Shown: positions 1 through 11,398, counted from the first letter of the stretch. The stretch: DNA of 64,000 nucleotides from Nonomuraea indica (GCF_002850745.1 NZ_KZ559475.1:92196-156195); one strand, 5' to 3'. Made by a program: numbers and translations. The notes: generated from the sequence alone by a model not told the origin.

Positions 1-212
1 GATCTGGCGTCAGTCACTTGGAACAACATCTAACCGGACGTGGACGTTCCCAACCGCCCCCTCGCTACGCCGAGAGCGGAATGTGTCCGAAAGTAATGAC
101 GGACAGCCGCCCGGTAACGGCAAACGTGACGGCATGGCAAGCTTGTACGCGCGCGCAGGGGAAGAACGGTAAGCTACGCACTGGTGTTCGATGCTAGACC
201 AGAGGAGCTGGA

Positions 213-2279
213 GTGACGCTAGTCGAGGCGGGTTACACGGCTCGTCACCTGTCGGTGCTTGAGGGCCTCGAAGCGGTCCGCAAGCGGCCCGGCATGTACA
301 TCGGGTCCACCGACAGCCGCGGGCTCATGCACTGCCTCTGGGAGATCGTGGACAACGGCGTCGACGAGGCGCTGGCGGGCCACTGCGACCGCATCGAGGT
401 CGAGCTGTACGCCGACGGGTCCATCGAGGTGCGCGACAACGGCCGGGGCATCCCGGTCGACGTCGAGCCCAAGAGCGGTCTGGCCGGTGTCGAGCTCGTC
501 TACACCAAGCTCCACGCGGGCGGCAAGTTCGGCGGCGGCTCCTACGGCGCGTCCGGCGGCCTGCACGGCGTCGGCGCCTCCGTGGTCAACGCCCTGTCGG
601 CGCGCCTCGACGTGGAGGTCGACCGCGACGGGCGGGTGCACGAGATCAGCTTCCGCCGCGGCGTTCCCGGCGTGTTCGACGGCGACGGGCCGACCGCGAA
701 GTTCCGCAAGAAGTCGGGGCTGCGCGAGGGCGGCAAGCTGGCCGCCGACGTCACGGGCACCCGTGTCCGCTTCTGGGCCGACAAGCAGATCTTCCTGCCC
801 GACGCCGAGGTGTCGCTCGACGAGATCCACGTCCGGCTGCGCCAGACCGCCTTCCTGGTGCCCGGCCTCACCCTCGTGGTCGTCGACAGCAGGCACGAGG
901 AGCGCGTCACGGAGGAGTTCCGCTTCGACGGCGGCATCTCCGAGTTCACCGACTTCCTCGCCCGCGACGAGGCCGTCTGCGACGTGCTGCGCCTGCAGGG
1001 CGTCGGCCACTTCCACGAGACCGTGCCCATCCTCGACGACCAGGGTCACATGACCCCCACCGAGGTGCAGCGCGAGCTGACCGTCGACGTGGCGGTGCGC
1101 TGGGGCAAGGGCTACGAGTCCACCGTCCGCTCGTTCGTCAACGTCATCTCCACCCCCAAGGGCGGCACCCACCTGACGGGCTTCGAACGCGGGCTGGTCC
1201 GCACGATCAACGAGCAGCTGCGCGAGACCCGCCTGCTCAAGAACGGCGACGACCCGGTCACCAAGGAGGACATCCACGAGGGCCTGACCGCCGTGGTGAC
1301 CGTCCGGGTGCCCGAGCCGCAGTTCGAGGGCCAGACCAAGGAGGTGCTCGGCACCTCCGCGGCGACCCGCATCGTCTCCCACGTGGTCAGCCGCGAGCTC
1401 AAGGAGCTGTTCGCCAACCCGCCGCGCGGCTTCAAGCAGCCGCTGCGCGCCGTGCTGGAGAAGATCGTCGCCGCCGCCAAGGCACGCATCGCCGCCCGCG
1501 AGCACCGCGACAACCAGCGCCGCAAGAGCGCCCTCGAAAACTCCGCGTTGCCGGCCAAGCTCGTCGACTGCCGAAGCGACGACGTCGACCGCAGCGAGCT
1601 GTTCATCGTGGAGGGTGACTCGGCGCTCGGCACGGCCAAGCTGGCCCGCGACTCGGAGTTCCAGGCGTTGCTGCCGATCCGCGGCAAGATCCTCAACGTC
1701 CAGAAGGCGTCGATGAGCGACATGCTCAAGAACGCCGAGTGCGCCGCCATCATCCAGGTGGTGGGGGCCGGGTCCGGCCGCTCGTTCGACATCGACGCCG
1801 CCCGCTACGGCAAGGTCATCCTCATGGCCGACGCCGACGTCGACGGCGCCCACATCCGGTGCCTGCTCTTAACGCTGTTCCACCGCTACATGCGGCCCAT
1901 GGTCGAGGCCGGCCGCGTCTTCGCCGCCGTCCCGCCGCTGCACCGCATCGAGCTCACCAACCCGGGCCGGGGCAAGGAGAAGTACATCTACTGCTACTCC
2001 GACGCCGAGCTGCAGCGGGTGCTGCGCGACCTGGAACGGCGGGGCAAGCGCTGGAAGGACCCGGTGCAGCGCTACAAGGGTCTGGGTGAGATGGACGCCG
2101 ACCAGCTGGCCGAGACCACCATGGATCCGCGTCACCGCATCCTGCGTCGCGTGCGCATCGAGGACGCCGAGGGGGCGGAGAGCATCTTCAGCCTGCTGAT
2201 GGGCAGCGAAGTGGCGCCGCGCCGCGAGTTCATCGTCAACAGCGCCGCCGAGGTGGACCGCGACCACATCGACGCCTGA
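213..2279 (+). CDS. parE: DNA topoisomerase IV subunit B (type IIA, ParE/GyrB family)
   Basis: ATPase subunit of a type IIA topoisomerase that decatenates and relaxes DNA with the A subunit encoded at 11447-14032. The 688-residue protein has the GHKL ATPase motifs (EIVDNGVDEAL near residue 45, DNGRGIP near 76, GGLHGVG near 115). It also has a TOPRIM domain with the catalytic glutamate in EGDSALG (E467) and the metal-binding DADVDGAH (D540, D542, D544). The GTG start is supported by a GAGGAG element just upstream. The 212 bases before it hold no gene; I see no confident promoter there. ParE and ParC lying about 10 kb apart matches Streptomyces gene order (from memory). A separate GyrB should exist elsewhere in the genome, so topo IV is preferred over gyrase. 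Confidence 0.93.
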   Translation: MTLVEAGYTARHLSVLEGLEAVRKRPGMYIGSTDSRGLMHCLWEIVDNGVDEALAGHCDRIEVELYADGSIEVRDNGRGIPVDVEPKSGLAGVELVYTKLHAGGKFGGGSYGASGGLHGVGASVVNALSARLDVEVDRDGRVHEISFRRGVPGVFDGDGPTAKFRKKSGLREGGKLAADVTGTRVRFWADKQIFLPDAEVSLDEIHVRLRQTAFLVPGLTLVVVDSRHEERVTEEFRFDGGISEFTDFLARDEAVCDVLRLQGVGHFHETVPILDDQGHMTPTEVQRELTVDVAVRWGKGYESTVRSFVNVISTPKGGTHLTGFERGLVRTINEQLRETRLLKNGDDPVTKEDIHEGLTAVVTVRVPEPQFEGQTKEVLGTSAATRIVSHVVSRELKELFANPPRGFKQPLRAVLEKIVAAAKARIAAREHRDNQRRKSALENSALPAKLVDCRSDDVDRSELFIVEGDSALGTAKLARDSEFQALLPIRGKILNVQKASMSDMLKNAECAAIIQVVGAGSGRSFDIDAARYGKVILMADADVDGAHIRCLLLTLFHRYMRPMVEAGRVFAAVPPLHRIELTNPGRGKEKYIYCYSDAELQRVLRDLERRGKRWKDPVQRYKGLGEMDADQLAETTMDPRHRILRRVRIEDAEGAESIFSLLMGSEVAPRREFIVNSAAEVDRDHIDA

Positions 2280-2698
2280 CGACGATGCCGTGACGAGCGC
2301 CTCCAGGCGTGACGCCTGTCGCCCGGCGCGGTGATCGTGTCGGCACCGGGGCGCGGGCGTCCGCCACGGCGGTCCCGGTGTCGTCTCCTGGCGTCTCTCG
2401 GCGTGGGTGCGGTGCCTGAGGGGCGCGCCCCTGTCCCCGGGCCGTGTCCTCTGTGCGGCGGTGAGGGGCTGCGTCGCGGCCTGACGTTGTGGGCTGTGTC
2501 CCGGTCTGATGTTGTGGATCGCGTCCCGGTCTGGCTTTGTGGGCTGCGTTCCCTCGGTCTGTGGCTCCCCCGTGACGGTGCAGGACCGCATTCCTGGGCT
2601 GTGGCTGCCGTGTGACGGTGTCGGGCCGCGTTCCCTGGCTGTAGCTCCCGGGTGACGGGGGTTCCTGGCCTCGCTCCGGTGGGGCGTGCCTGAGCCTG
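2280..2698. repeat. Gene-free stretch with a 40-bp tandem repeat
   Basis: No convincing gene. Copies of an imperfect 40-bp unit begin with CTGT(G/A)GCT at 2559, 2599 and 2639 (2.5 copies, to about 2665). The preceding 100 bases hold degenerate GT-rich phrases (CGGTCTG...TTGTGG) that may be older repeats. A short hairpin (CAGGCG/CGCCTG, about 2304-2318) follows the parE stop and could help end transcription. Confidence 0.6.
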
Positions 2699-3463
2699 TC
2701 AGGCAGCGGTGCCGGTCGCCGAGGGGCCGTCGGTGAGGAGTCCGGCGCGGAGGCGTAGGAGCAGGTCGTCGTCCACGCCGAGCACGTCCGCCGCGTAGCC
2801 CCGGACGGACCCGTGGCGGGACGTCAGGTCGGCGAGGAACAGCCGCATGACCTCCGCCGGCGCCCGCCCGTACCCGGGCCAGCGCAGCACCCGCGACGGA
2901 TGGGCGGCCCGCCAGTCGGCCACCAGCCGTTCCGTGGCCAGCTCGGTCAGCGCGAAGTCCTCGACGATCTGCTCCTCCGACACCCCGGCCAGCGACAGGA
3001 CCAGGGCGGCCAGGATCCCGGTGCGGTCCTTGCCCGACGCGCAGTGGAACACCAGCGGACCGTCGCCGGCGGCGATGACCTCCAGCGCCTGCCGCAGCTC
3101 GCCGGCCCCGTCCGCGGCGACCTCGGCGTACCGGTCGGCGAGATGACGCCACGGGTCGACGTCCGGGTCGATCTCCGCCTGGTCGTAGGGCCGGTGCTCG
3201 ACGCTCAGGTTCATGTACGCCATCCCCGCGCACTCCGGCACCCGGCCCTTGGCCGCGATCTCCCACGGGTAGCGCAGGTCGATCACCCTACGCACACCGA
3301 GCGTGAGAAAGCGGTCCCAGTCGTCGCCCGCCAGCTTGGCCAGTGAATCGGACCGGTAGAGCCGCCCCCACCGCACCGCCCGGCCGTCGCCGGCGAGGTA
3401 GCCGCCCAGATCGCGAAAGTTGTGCAGGCGGCTGAACGCGATGTGTCTCTCCACTTGGGACAC
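2699..3463 (-). CDS. Tyrosine-protein phosphatase (PtpB-like, HCxxGKDRT type)
   Basis: Predicted cytoplasmic protein/lipid phosphatase of 254 residues. The signature loop HCASGKDRTG carries nucleophile C141 and the conserved Lys-Asp-Arg of the PtpB/MptpB family, preceded by the family's NFRDLGGY motif near the N-terminus. The reading frame stays open far upstream into a tandem repeat. I place the start at the GTG at 3463 because homology begins there (ERHIAFSRLHNFRDLGG); an alternative GTG lies 9 bases in. It is transcribed divergently from the MFS gene at 3651. Physiological substrate unknown. Confidence 0.85.
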   Translation of the reverse strand: MSQVERHIAFSRLHNFRDLGGYLAGDGRAVRWGRLYRSDSLAKLAGDDWDRFLTLGVRRVIDLRYPWEIAAKGRVPECAGMAYMNLSVEHRPYDQAEIDPDVDPWRHLADRYAEVAADGAGELRQALEVIAAGDGPLVFHCASGKDRTGILAALVLSLAGVSEEQIVEDFALTELATERLVADWRAAHPSRVLRWPGYGRAPAEVMRLFLADLTSRHGSVRGYAADVLGVDDDLLLRLRAGLLTDGPSATGTAA

Positions 3464-3538
3464 CCTACGGGCTCCGCACGCAGCGGTCCGAATCCTGCCA
3501 GCCCCTTCCGGCGGGGCCCTGCTTGGCTGGTGCGCATC

Positions 3539-3606
3539 CACCCACTGACGCGCGCCACCCACTGACGCGCGCCACCCACTGACGCGCGCCACTCCCTGAC
3601 GCGCGC
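3539..3606. repeat. Four tandem copies of a 17-bp unit
   Basis: Unit CACCCACTGACGCGCGC starts at 3539, 3556, 3573 and 3590. The first three are identical and the fourth has CACTCCC. It sits between the divergent phosphatase and MFS genes, where their promoters must lie. Confidence 0.9.
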
Positions 3607-3650
3607 CACCCCCGAGCCCGCCTACCCACCGACCCGCCGAACGAGGAACC

Positions 3651-4835
3651 ATGCCGAGCCCCACGACGATGACCCGTCCCACACGCGCCGGCTGGCCGGC
3701 CGTGGTGTCGCTGACCCTGGGCATCTTCACCATTGTCACCAGCGAGATCCTGCCGATCGGCCTGCTGACGTCCATCGGCGCCGACTTCGGCGTCTCCGAC
3801 GGCACGGCCGGCCTGACGATGGCCATGCCGGGGATCGTCGCCGCCGTCGCCGCCCCCGTCGTCACCGTCACCACCGCCCGCCTCGACCGCCGCCTCATGC
3901 TGGGCGTCCTCATGGCGGTGCTCGCCGTGGCCGACCTGCTGGCGGCCGTCGCGCCCGCCTACGGGGTCATGCTGGTGTCCCGGGTGCTCGTGGGCCTCGT
4001 CATCGGCGGGTTCTGGTCCATCGGGGCGGGGCTGACCGCCCGCCTGGTGCCGCCGCGCTCGGTCGGCGCGGCCACCACGCTGATCTTCTCCGCGGTCCCG
4101 CTCGGGTCGGTGCTCGGCGTGCCCGCCGGCACCTTCATCGGCCACCTGGCCGGCTGGCGGGCGGCCTTCGTCGTGCTGGGCGTCATGTCGCTGCTCGTGC
4201 TGGCCGCCCTGCTGGTGCTGGTGCCATCGCTGCCCGCCGTCCGGGCCACCCGCCTCGACGTGCTGCGCGGCCTGCTGCGCGAGCGGGGTGTGCGCGTCGG
4301 GTTGCTGGCCACGTTCCTCGTCGTGCTGGCGCACTTCGGCACCTACACCTACGTCACCCCTCTCCTGCAGCAGGTCACCCGGGTCGGCCCGGCCGCGGTC
4401 AGCTCGTTCCTGCTGGCGTACGGCGTCGCCGGGATCGCCGGGAACTTCCTGGCCGGCGCGGTCATCGCGCGCAGCCTGCGGACCGCGTTCGCCGGCGCCG
4501 GCGCGCTGATCGCGGCTGCCACGCTCCTGCTGCCCGTCGTGGGCACCGCGGCCGTGGGGGCGCTCGCGCTGCTGCTGGTGTGGGGCCTGGCCTACGGGGC
4601 GGTGCCGGTCTGCTCGCAGACGTGGTTCGCCCGGACGGCGCCGCACGCGCCGGAGGCGGCCACGGTCGTGTTCACCTCGTCGTTCCAGGCGACGTTCGCG
4701 CTGGGCGCGTTCGCCGGCGGGGTCGTCGTCGACGCGGCGTCCGTCTCGGCCGTCATGGTGTGCGGCGGCGTGGTCGCCGCGGTCATGGCGGTGTCCCTGT
4801 GGACCCTCGGCGGGCGAGGACACGGCACGGGTTGA
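3651..4835 (+). CDS. MFS transporter, DHA1 drug/metabolite efflux type
   Basis: A 394-residue, very hydrophobic protein with about 12 membrane segments. The first helix carries TSEILPIGLL, typical of DHA1 exporters such as NepI, SotB and AraJ. The ATG follows GAGGAACC. Its stop codon lies inside the -35 element of the promoter proposed for the downstream quinone reductase. The two genes are therefore close (63 bases) but the second probably also has its own redox-responsive promoter. Substrate cannot be told from sequence. Confidence 0.85.
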   Translation: MPSPTTMTRPTRAGWPAVVSLTLGIFTIVTSEILPIGLLTSIGADFGVSDGTAGLTMAMPGIVAAVAAPVVTVTTARLDRRLMLGVLMAVLAVADLLAAVAPAYGVMLVSRVLVGLVIGGFWSIGAGLTARLVPPRSVGAATTLIFSAVPLGSVLGVPAGTFIGHLAGWRAAFVVLGVMSLLVLAALLVLVPSLPAVRATRLDVLRGLLRERGVRVGLLATFLVVLAHFGTYTYVTPLLQQVTRVGPAAVSSFLLAYGVAGIAGNFLAGAVIARSLRTAFAGAGALIAAATLLLPVVGTAAVGALALLLVWGLAYGAVPVCSQTWFARTAPHAPEAATVVFTSSFQATFALGAFAGGVVVDAASVSAVMVCGGVVAAVMAVSLWTLGGRGHGTG

Positions 4836-4853
4836 CCTCAAGGGCGCTTGAGG
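4832..4853 (+). promoter_or_regulatory. SoxR/MerR-type operator in the promoter of the quinone reductase
   Basis: The 18-bp palindrome at 4836-4853 has arms CCTCAAG and CTTGAGG around four bases (GGCG), the same arms as the enterobacterial SoxR box. It begins within a TTGACC hexamer (4832-4837), the normal geometry for MerR-family activators that sit in an over-long spacer. The -10 is weak (about 4857-4862). Other MerR proteins use similar sites, so SoxR itself is an inference. Confidence 0.75.
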
Positions 4854-4898
4854 CAGCACCCTCGAAGGGTCGAACCGACGTCGAACCCGGAGCACCCC

Positions 4899-5876
4899 AT
4901 GCACGCTGTCGTCCTGCGTACCTTCGGCCCTGCCGAGAACCTCCACTACGAGACCGTCCCCGACCCCGTGCCCGGCCCGGGGGAGGTGCGCATCGCCGTC
5001 AAGGCGGCGGGTGTGCACCTGGTGGAGACGATGATGCGGGCGGGCCTGGGCGGGGACTCCCTGCCGCCGCTGCCCGAACTGCCGTCGATCCTCGGGGGCG
5101 AGGTGGCGGGCAGGGTGGACGCGGTGGGCCAGGAGGTGGACCCGTCCTGGACAGGGCGGGACGTCGTGACCTCGGCCGGCCGGCCCGGAGGGTACGCCGA
5201 GCTGGCCGTGGCCGACGTGACGTCGCTGCACCCGCTGCCCGGCGCGCTCCCGTACGAGACGGCCGTCGCCATGATCGTCACCGGGGCCACGGCGCTGCGG
5301 TTCCTCGACGTGGCCCGGCTCACGGCCACCGACGTCGTCCTGGTCACCTCGGCCGCGGGCGGGATCGGGCGGCTGCTCGTGCAGGACGCCCGCAACCTCG
5401 GAGCGACCGTGATCGGCGCGGCGGGTGGCCCGGCCAAGGTGGCGGCCGTGGCCGGGCTCGGCGCGGACCTCGCCGTGGACTACGACCAGCCCGGCTGGGA
5501 CAAGGCCGTCGCCGAATGGCTGGACGGCCGCCCGCTCACGGCGGTGCTCGACGGGGTCGGCGGCGACAGGGCGCGGGAGGCGTTCGGGCTCATCGGCCGC
5601 GGCGGCCGGTACCTGACCATCGGCAACGCCTCCCGGCAGGACTTCCGGCCCGACCCCGCGACGCTGGCCGACCGCGACGTCACCGCGGTCAACGCCCTGC
5701 TGCACCTGCTGGGCAGGCCGGAGGAGCGTCCGGAGTCCGAGGTGCGGGCGCTCGCGGCGGCGGCCGAAGGCAGGCTCGTGCCCGTCGTGCAGACGTTCCC
5801 GCTGTCGAGGGCGGCCGCCGCGCACGCCGCCCTCGAAAGCAGGCGCACCACAGGCAAGGTCGTCCTCGTCCCCTGA
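4899..5876 (+). CDS. Zinc-binding-dehydrogenase/quinone oxidoreductase family protein
   Basis: A 325-residue MDR-superfamily NADPH:quinone reductase (QOR-like). The N-terminal GroES-like domain starts MHAVVLRTFGPAENL. The Rossmann region carries VTSAAGGIGRLLVQDARNLGA, matching the cofactor-binding AAxGGVG motif. The frame is open from a TTG at 4848, but that would place the SoxR-type box against the start. The ATG at 4899, after CGGAGCACCCC, begins at the family's usual N-terminus. The redox box upstream fits induction by quinones or other redox-cycling compounds. Streptomyces SoxR regulons are known to include an oxidoreductase of this kind. Confidence 0.85.
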   Translation: MHAVVLRTFGPAENLHYETVPDPVPGPGEVRIAVKAAGVHLVETMMRAGLGGDSLPPLPELPSILGGEVAGRVDAVGQEVDPSWTGRDVVTSAGRPGGYAELAVADVTSLHPLPGALPYETAVAMIVTGATALRFLDVARLTATDVVLVTSAAGGIGRLLVQDARNLGATVIGAAGGPAKVAAVAGLGADLAVDYDQPGWDKAVAEWLDGRPLTAVLDGVGGDRAREAFGLIGRGGRYLTIGNASRQDFRPDPATLADRDVTAVNALLHLLGRPEERPESEVRALAAAAEGRLVPVVQTFPLSRAAAAHAALESRRTTGKVVLVP

Positions 5877-5891
5877 GGGCGACGACGCGAC

Positions 5892-5922
5892 GCCGGTGGC
5901 GGGTGTCTAGAGCGCCACCGGC
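5892..5922. terminator. Hairpin between convergent genes
   Basis: Perfect 10-bp stem (GCCGGTGGCG, 5892-5901, with CGCCACCGGC, 5913-5922). It overlaps the stop region of the carbonic anhydrase gene and follows the quinone reductase stop. Likely bidirectional. Confidence 0.6.
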
Positions 5923-6401
5923 AGCAACCGGCCCGTGTGCACGTCGTAGATGGCGCCGCCGATCGGCATGTCCTTCGGCAGGAACGGGCTCGTACGGATG
6001 CGCGTGAGGTCGTGGCGGAGCGCCGCGTCCTGGTCGGGCACCGTGTGGAACTCCAGGCTACGGGTGTCGACCCCGCGCAACTGGGTGAGGTCGTGGACGT
6101 CGGCGTCGGTGACCTTCGCCATGCCGCAGTCGGTGTGCGGCATGACCAGCACCCGCTCCACGCCCAGCAGGTAGACGGCCAGGACGAGAGTACGCAGGAC
6201 GTCGTCGGTCACCCGCGCGCCGGCGTTGCGCAGGATCTTGGCGTCGCCCGATTGCAGGCCGAGCAGGCCGAGGGGGTCGATGCGGGAATCCATGCAGGTC
6301 ACCACGGCGAGGCCGCGACCTGCGCGGCCGGTGAGGCCGGAGTAGGCGAAATCCTTGGCGAAATCCGCGTTGGCGGCTAGAACGTCGTCGAACGCACTCA
6401 T
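5907..6401 (-). CDS. Beta-class carbonic anhydrase
   Basis: Interconverts CO2 and bicarbonate. The 164-residue protein has the zinc-binding set of beta-CAs: C36 with D38 and R40 in CMDSRID, and H89 and C92 in HTDCGMAK. Length matches the short actinobacterial form. An upstream ATG at 6461 is in frame, but the ATG at 6401 starts the conserved SAFDDVLAANADFAKDF helix. It diverges from the small gene at 6540. Confidence 0.92.
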   Translation of the reverse strand: MSAFDDVLAANADFAKDFAYSGLTGRAGRGLAVVTCMDSRIDPLGLLGLQSGDAKILRNAGARVTDDVLRTLVLAVYLLGVERVLVMPHTDCGMAKVTDADVHDLTQLRGVDTRSLEFHTVPDQDAALRHDLTRIRTSPFLPKDMPIGGAIYDVHTGRLLPVAL

Positions 6402-6539
6402 GGCAGAGATACTCCCGCATGCCCGTTTCGTGGAAGTTGCCGGGGTGGCGACAGGCGGCACTTCGCCAACGTCCCACGATCAGCACTGACGATGCGTGAT
6501 GATAGCGTCACCCAGTGTACGTGATCGAAGAAGGTTGTC

Positions 6540-6854
6540 GTGAGTAGGTCCGAATCGCTCGCCGCGTATCTCCGCGCCCAGGCCCGGCGCCGTCTCGACC
6601 GTGTGGAGTCCAACGACGGCGGACGCAACGCCCGCACCGCTCTGGCCCTGCTCGACGCCGCGCTCTACGCCGACGGGCTCGCGGACGACGACGCGCTCAT
6701 CCTCATGCTCGAGGAGGCGGGCTGTTTCGGCCCGCAGGGCGGCGACGGCTTCGACCCGGGGCCCGAAGGCGCCCGGCTCATCCGCGACTGGCAGGGCGCC
6801 GAGCCGTACGAGCTGCTGCTCGCGCTGCCCGGCGCCATGACCGCCTCCGCGTAG
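6540..6854 (+). CDS. Conserved-looking hypothetical protein
   Basis: A 104-residue soluble, acidic protein starting at GTG after GAAGAAGG. It has no membrane segment and no motif I recognise. It is mostly helical at the N-terminus (SLAAYLRAQARRRLDRV) with a Gly/Asp-rich middle. It ends 12 bases from the stop of the convergent redoxin gene. Codon use and the ribosome site support a real gene; function unknown. Confidence 0.65.
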   Translation: MSRSESLAAYLRAQARRRLDRVESNDGGRNARTALALLDAALYADGLADDDALILMLEEAGCFGPQGGDGFDPGPEGARLIRDWQGAEPYELLLALPGAMTASA

Positions 6855-6866
6855 CGGCGCCGGGCC

Positions 6867-7430
6867 TCAGGCCGGGGCGTTGCCGGGCTTCCACTTGATG
6901 CCGCAGCCGATCGACGGCCGCTGGTCGGCGCTGACCGGCTCGCCCGCCAGCACGGCGTCGATGGCGGCACGCAGGGAGGCCCCCGTGACCGGGATGTCGT
7001 TGCCGGGCCGCGAGTCGTCGAACTGTCCTCGGTAGACCAGCCGCAGCTCCCCGTCGTACAGGAAGAAGTCGGGCGTGCAGGCGGCGCGGTAGGCCTTGGC
7101 CGTCTCCTGCGTCTCGTCGAGCAGGTACGGGAAGGTGAAGCCCGCCCGGGCGACCTGCTCGGCCAGGTGTGTGGCGTCGTCGTCGGGGTACGTGACGCTG
7201 TCGTTGCTGCAGATGGCGACGACCGACAGCCGGGAGCCGTAGCCGGTGGCCAGGGCGCCCAGGGCCGTCTCGATGTGCCGGACGTACGGACAGTGGTTCG
7301 ACAGGAAGGTCACCAGCGTGGCGGGAGAGCCTTTGAAGTCGTCGAGCGCGACGCTGCCGCCGTTGACGGCGGTCAGGTCGAAGGCGGGCGCGGGTGTGCC
7401 GAGCGGGACCATGAACGAGTTGGCAGCCAT
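6867..7430 (-). CDS. Thioredoxin-fold (AhpC/TSA-like) redoxin
   Basis: A 187-residue thioredoxin-fold protein. The motif FLSNHCPYVRH has one cysteine in the usual redox position. The C-terminal SIGCGIKWKPGN is characteristic of a bacterial redoxin subfamily often annotated as thioredoxin family protein. No signal peptide. The ATG at 7430 starts the family's N-terminus (MAANSFMVPLGTPAPAF); longer in-frame starts run into the neighbouring promoter. It diverges from the VOC gene at 7482, and the two may share control of an oxidative or electrophile response. Confidence 0.82.
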   Translation of the reverse strand: MAANSFMVPLGTPAPAFDLTAVNGGSVALDDFKGSPATLVTFLSNHCPYVRHIETALGALATGYGSRLSVVAICSNDSVTYPDDDATHLAEQVARAGFTFPYLLDETQETAKAYRAACTPDFFLYDGELRLVYRGQFDDSRPGNDIPVTGASLRAAIDAVLAGEPVSADQRPSIGCGIKWKPGNAPA

Positions 7431-7481
7431 GCTCCCATTGTGGTCGGTCGGCGCGGAAGACCGTATGCGGAGGTACAGCCG

Positions 7482-7850
7482 GTGAAAGGCATCGCGGAAT
7501 ACCACTCGACCGTCCTCGACTGCGCCGACCCGCGCGAGCTGGGCAGGTTCTACGCCAGGTTGCTCGGGTGGAGCACCGTGTCCGACGAGGACGACTGGGT
7601 GTCGGTGAGCGACGGCGGCTCGTCCAAGCTGGCGTTCCAGAAGGTGGACGACTACCGGCCACCGGTCTGGCCGCGCTCGGAGCGGCCCCAGCAGGTCCAC
7701 CTCGACCTGCTGGTCGACGACATGGAGCAGGCGGAGAAGGCGGCGCTGGAGATCGGCGCGACCAAGCACGAACACCAGCCGAGCGAGGACGACGAGTTCC
7801 GCGTCTTCCTCGACCCGGCCGGTCATCCGTTCTGCCTCTGCCGGCGGTAG
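7482..7850 (+). CDS. VOC-fold (glyoxalase/dioxygenase superfamily) protein
   Basis: A 122-residue single VOC module: beta-alpha-beta-beta-beta repeats with AEYHSTVLDCADP at the start and HLDLLVDDMEQAE and FRVFLDPAGHPFCLC in the second half, typical of the Glyoxalase-like domain family. I chose the GTG at 7482, placed 8 bases after GGAGG. The longer frame upstream is antisense to the redoxin. Substrate unknown. Confidence 0.8.
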   Translation: MKGIAEYHSTVLDCADPRELGRFYARLLGWSTVSDEDDWVSVSDGGSSKLAFQKVDDYRPPVWPRSERPQQVHLDLLVDDMEQAEKAALEIGATKHEHQPSEDDEFRVFLDPAGHPFCLCRR

Positions 7851-7863
7851 CCGCCCCGGACCG

Positions 7864-8004
7864 GTGCGGGCCGCCACCTGTGCGGGCCGCCACCTGTGCG
7901 GACCGCCCCTGACCTGTGCGGACCGCCCCAGACCTGTGCGGGCCGCCGGACCTGTGCGGACCGCCCCTGACCCGTGCGGGCCGCCGGACCTGTGCGGACC
8001 GGCC
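7864..8004. repeat. GC-rich imperfect tandem repeat
   Basis: Seven or more copies of a roughly 18-22-bp unit around GTGCGG(A/G)CCGCC, alternating between CACCTGTGCGG and CCTGACCTGTGCGG versions. The last copy forms the left arm of the terminator at 7992-8024. Confidence 0.8.
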
Positions 8005-8024
8005 CGGGGAGGGCCGGTCCGCAC
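7992..8024. terminator. Strong hairpin between VOC and GH3 genes
   Basis: A 14-bp perfect stem (GTGCGGACCGGCCC with GGGCCGGTCCGCAC) closes a 5-base loop, 9 bases past the GH3 stop on the minus strand. It probably works in both directions. Confidence 0.8.
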
Positions 8025-8032
8025 GCGCGTCC

Positions 8033-11086
<3,054 letters not shown>

Positions 11087-11098
11087 GGGACCTCCCGG

Positions 11099-11120
11099 TC
11101 GGAGAGAGCGCTCTCTCCGA
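11099..11120 (-). promoter_or_regulatory. 22-bp perfect palindromic operator upstream of the GH3 gene
   Basis: Both arms read TCGGAGAGAGC/GCTCTCTCCGA, centred on GC between 11109 and 11110. It lies 13 bases before the GTG, just outside the ribosome-binding site. The GAGAGCGCTCTC core resembles LacI-family sites such as CebR boxes (GGGAGCGCTCCC) that control cellobiose genes in actinomycetes. No LacI gene is present in the window. Confidence 0.7.
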
Positions 11121-11344
11121 TGAGATCGGGAGTCGGGGGCATTTCATAACATCTCCCCCTGCGGCGGGCAGTGCCCGATCCCTGACGGGCCGCGCGGCTG
11201 ATCTTGACAGGGCTTGTCGTCACCCCGAATACTCGGCTCCGCCCCGGAGGCCCGGTGGGACGCGGTCACGGCCGGCGGAGCGGTCCGCTCCTCGGGCCTG
11301 CGCCGCCGTGGCAGGTGCTGCGGGCCGCCGGACGGCGAACCGGC

Positions 11345-11379
11345 GTGAGGTGGCCCCCGTGGCAGGGGGGCCACCTCAC
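11345..11379 (-). terminator. Terminator of parC
   Basis: Perfect 14-bp stem (GTGAGGTGGCCCCC, 11345-11358, with its complement at 11366-11379) and a 7-base loop, about 70 bases past the parC stop. Confidence 0.75.
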
Positions 11380-11398
11380 GGGTGACCGGGATGACGGC

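Noticed and set aside
219..1853. Long antisense open frame opposite parE
   Set aside because: GC-rich codon bias leaves the complementary frame open; the sense strand encodes a complete topoisomerase.
2331..2615. 94-residue open frame after parE
   Set aside because: It runs through the tandem repeat, has no family resemblance and no good ribosome site.
3464..3913. N-terminal extension of the phosphatase frame
   Set aside because: It crosses the 17-bp repeat array and the start of the divergent MFS gene; homology begins at 3463.
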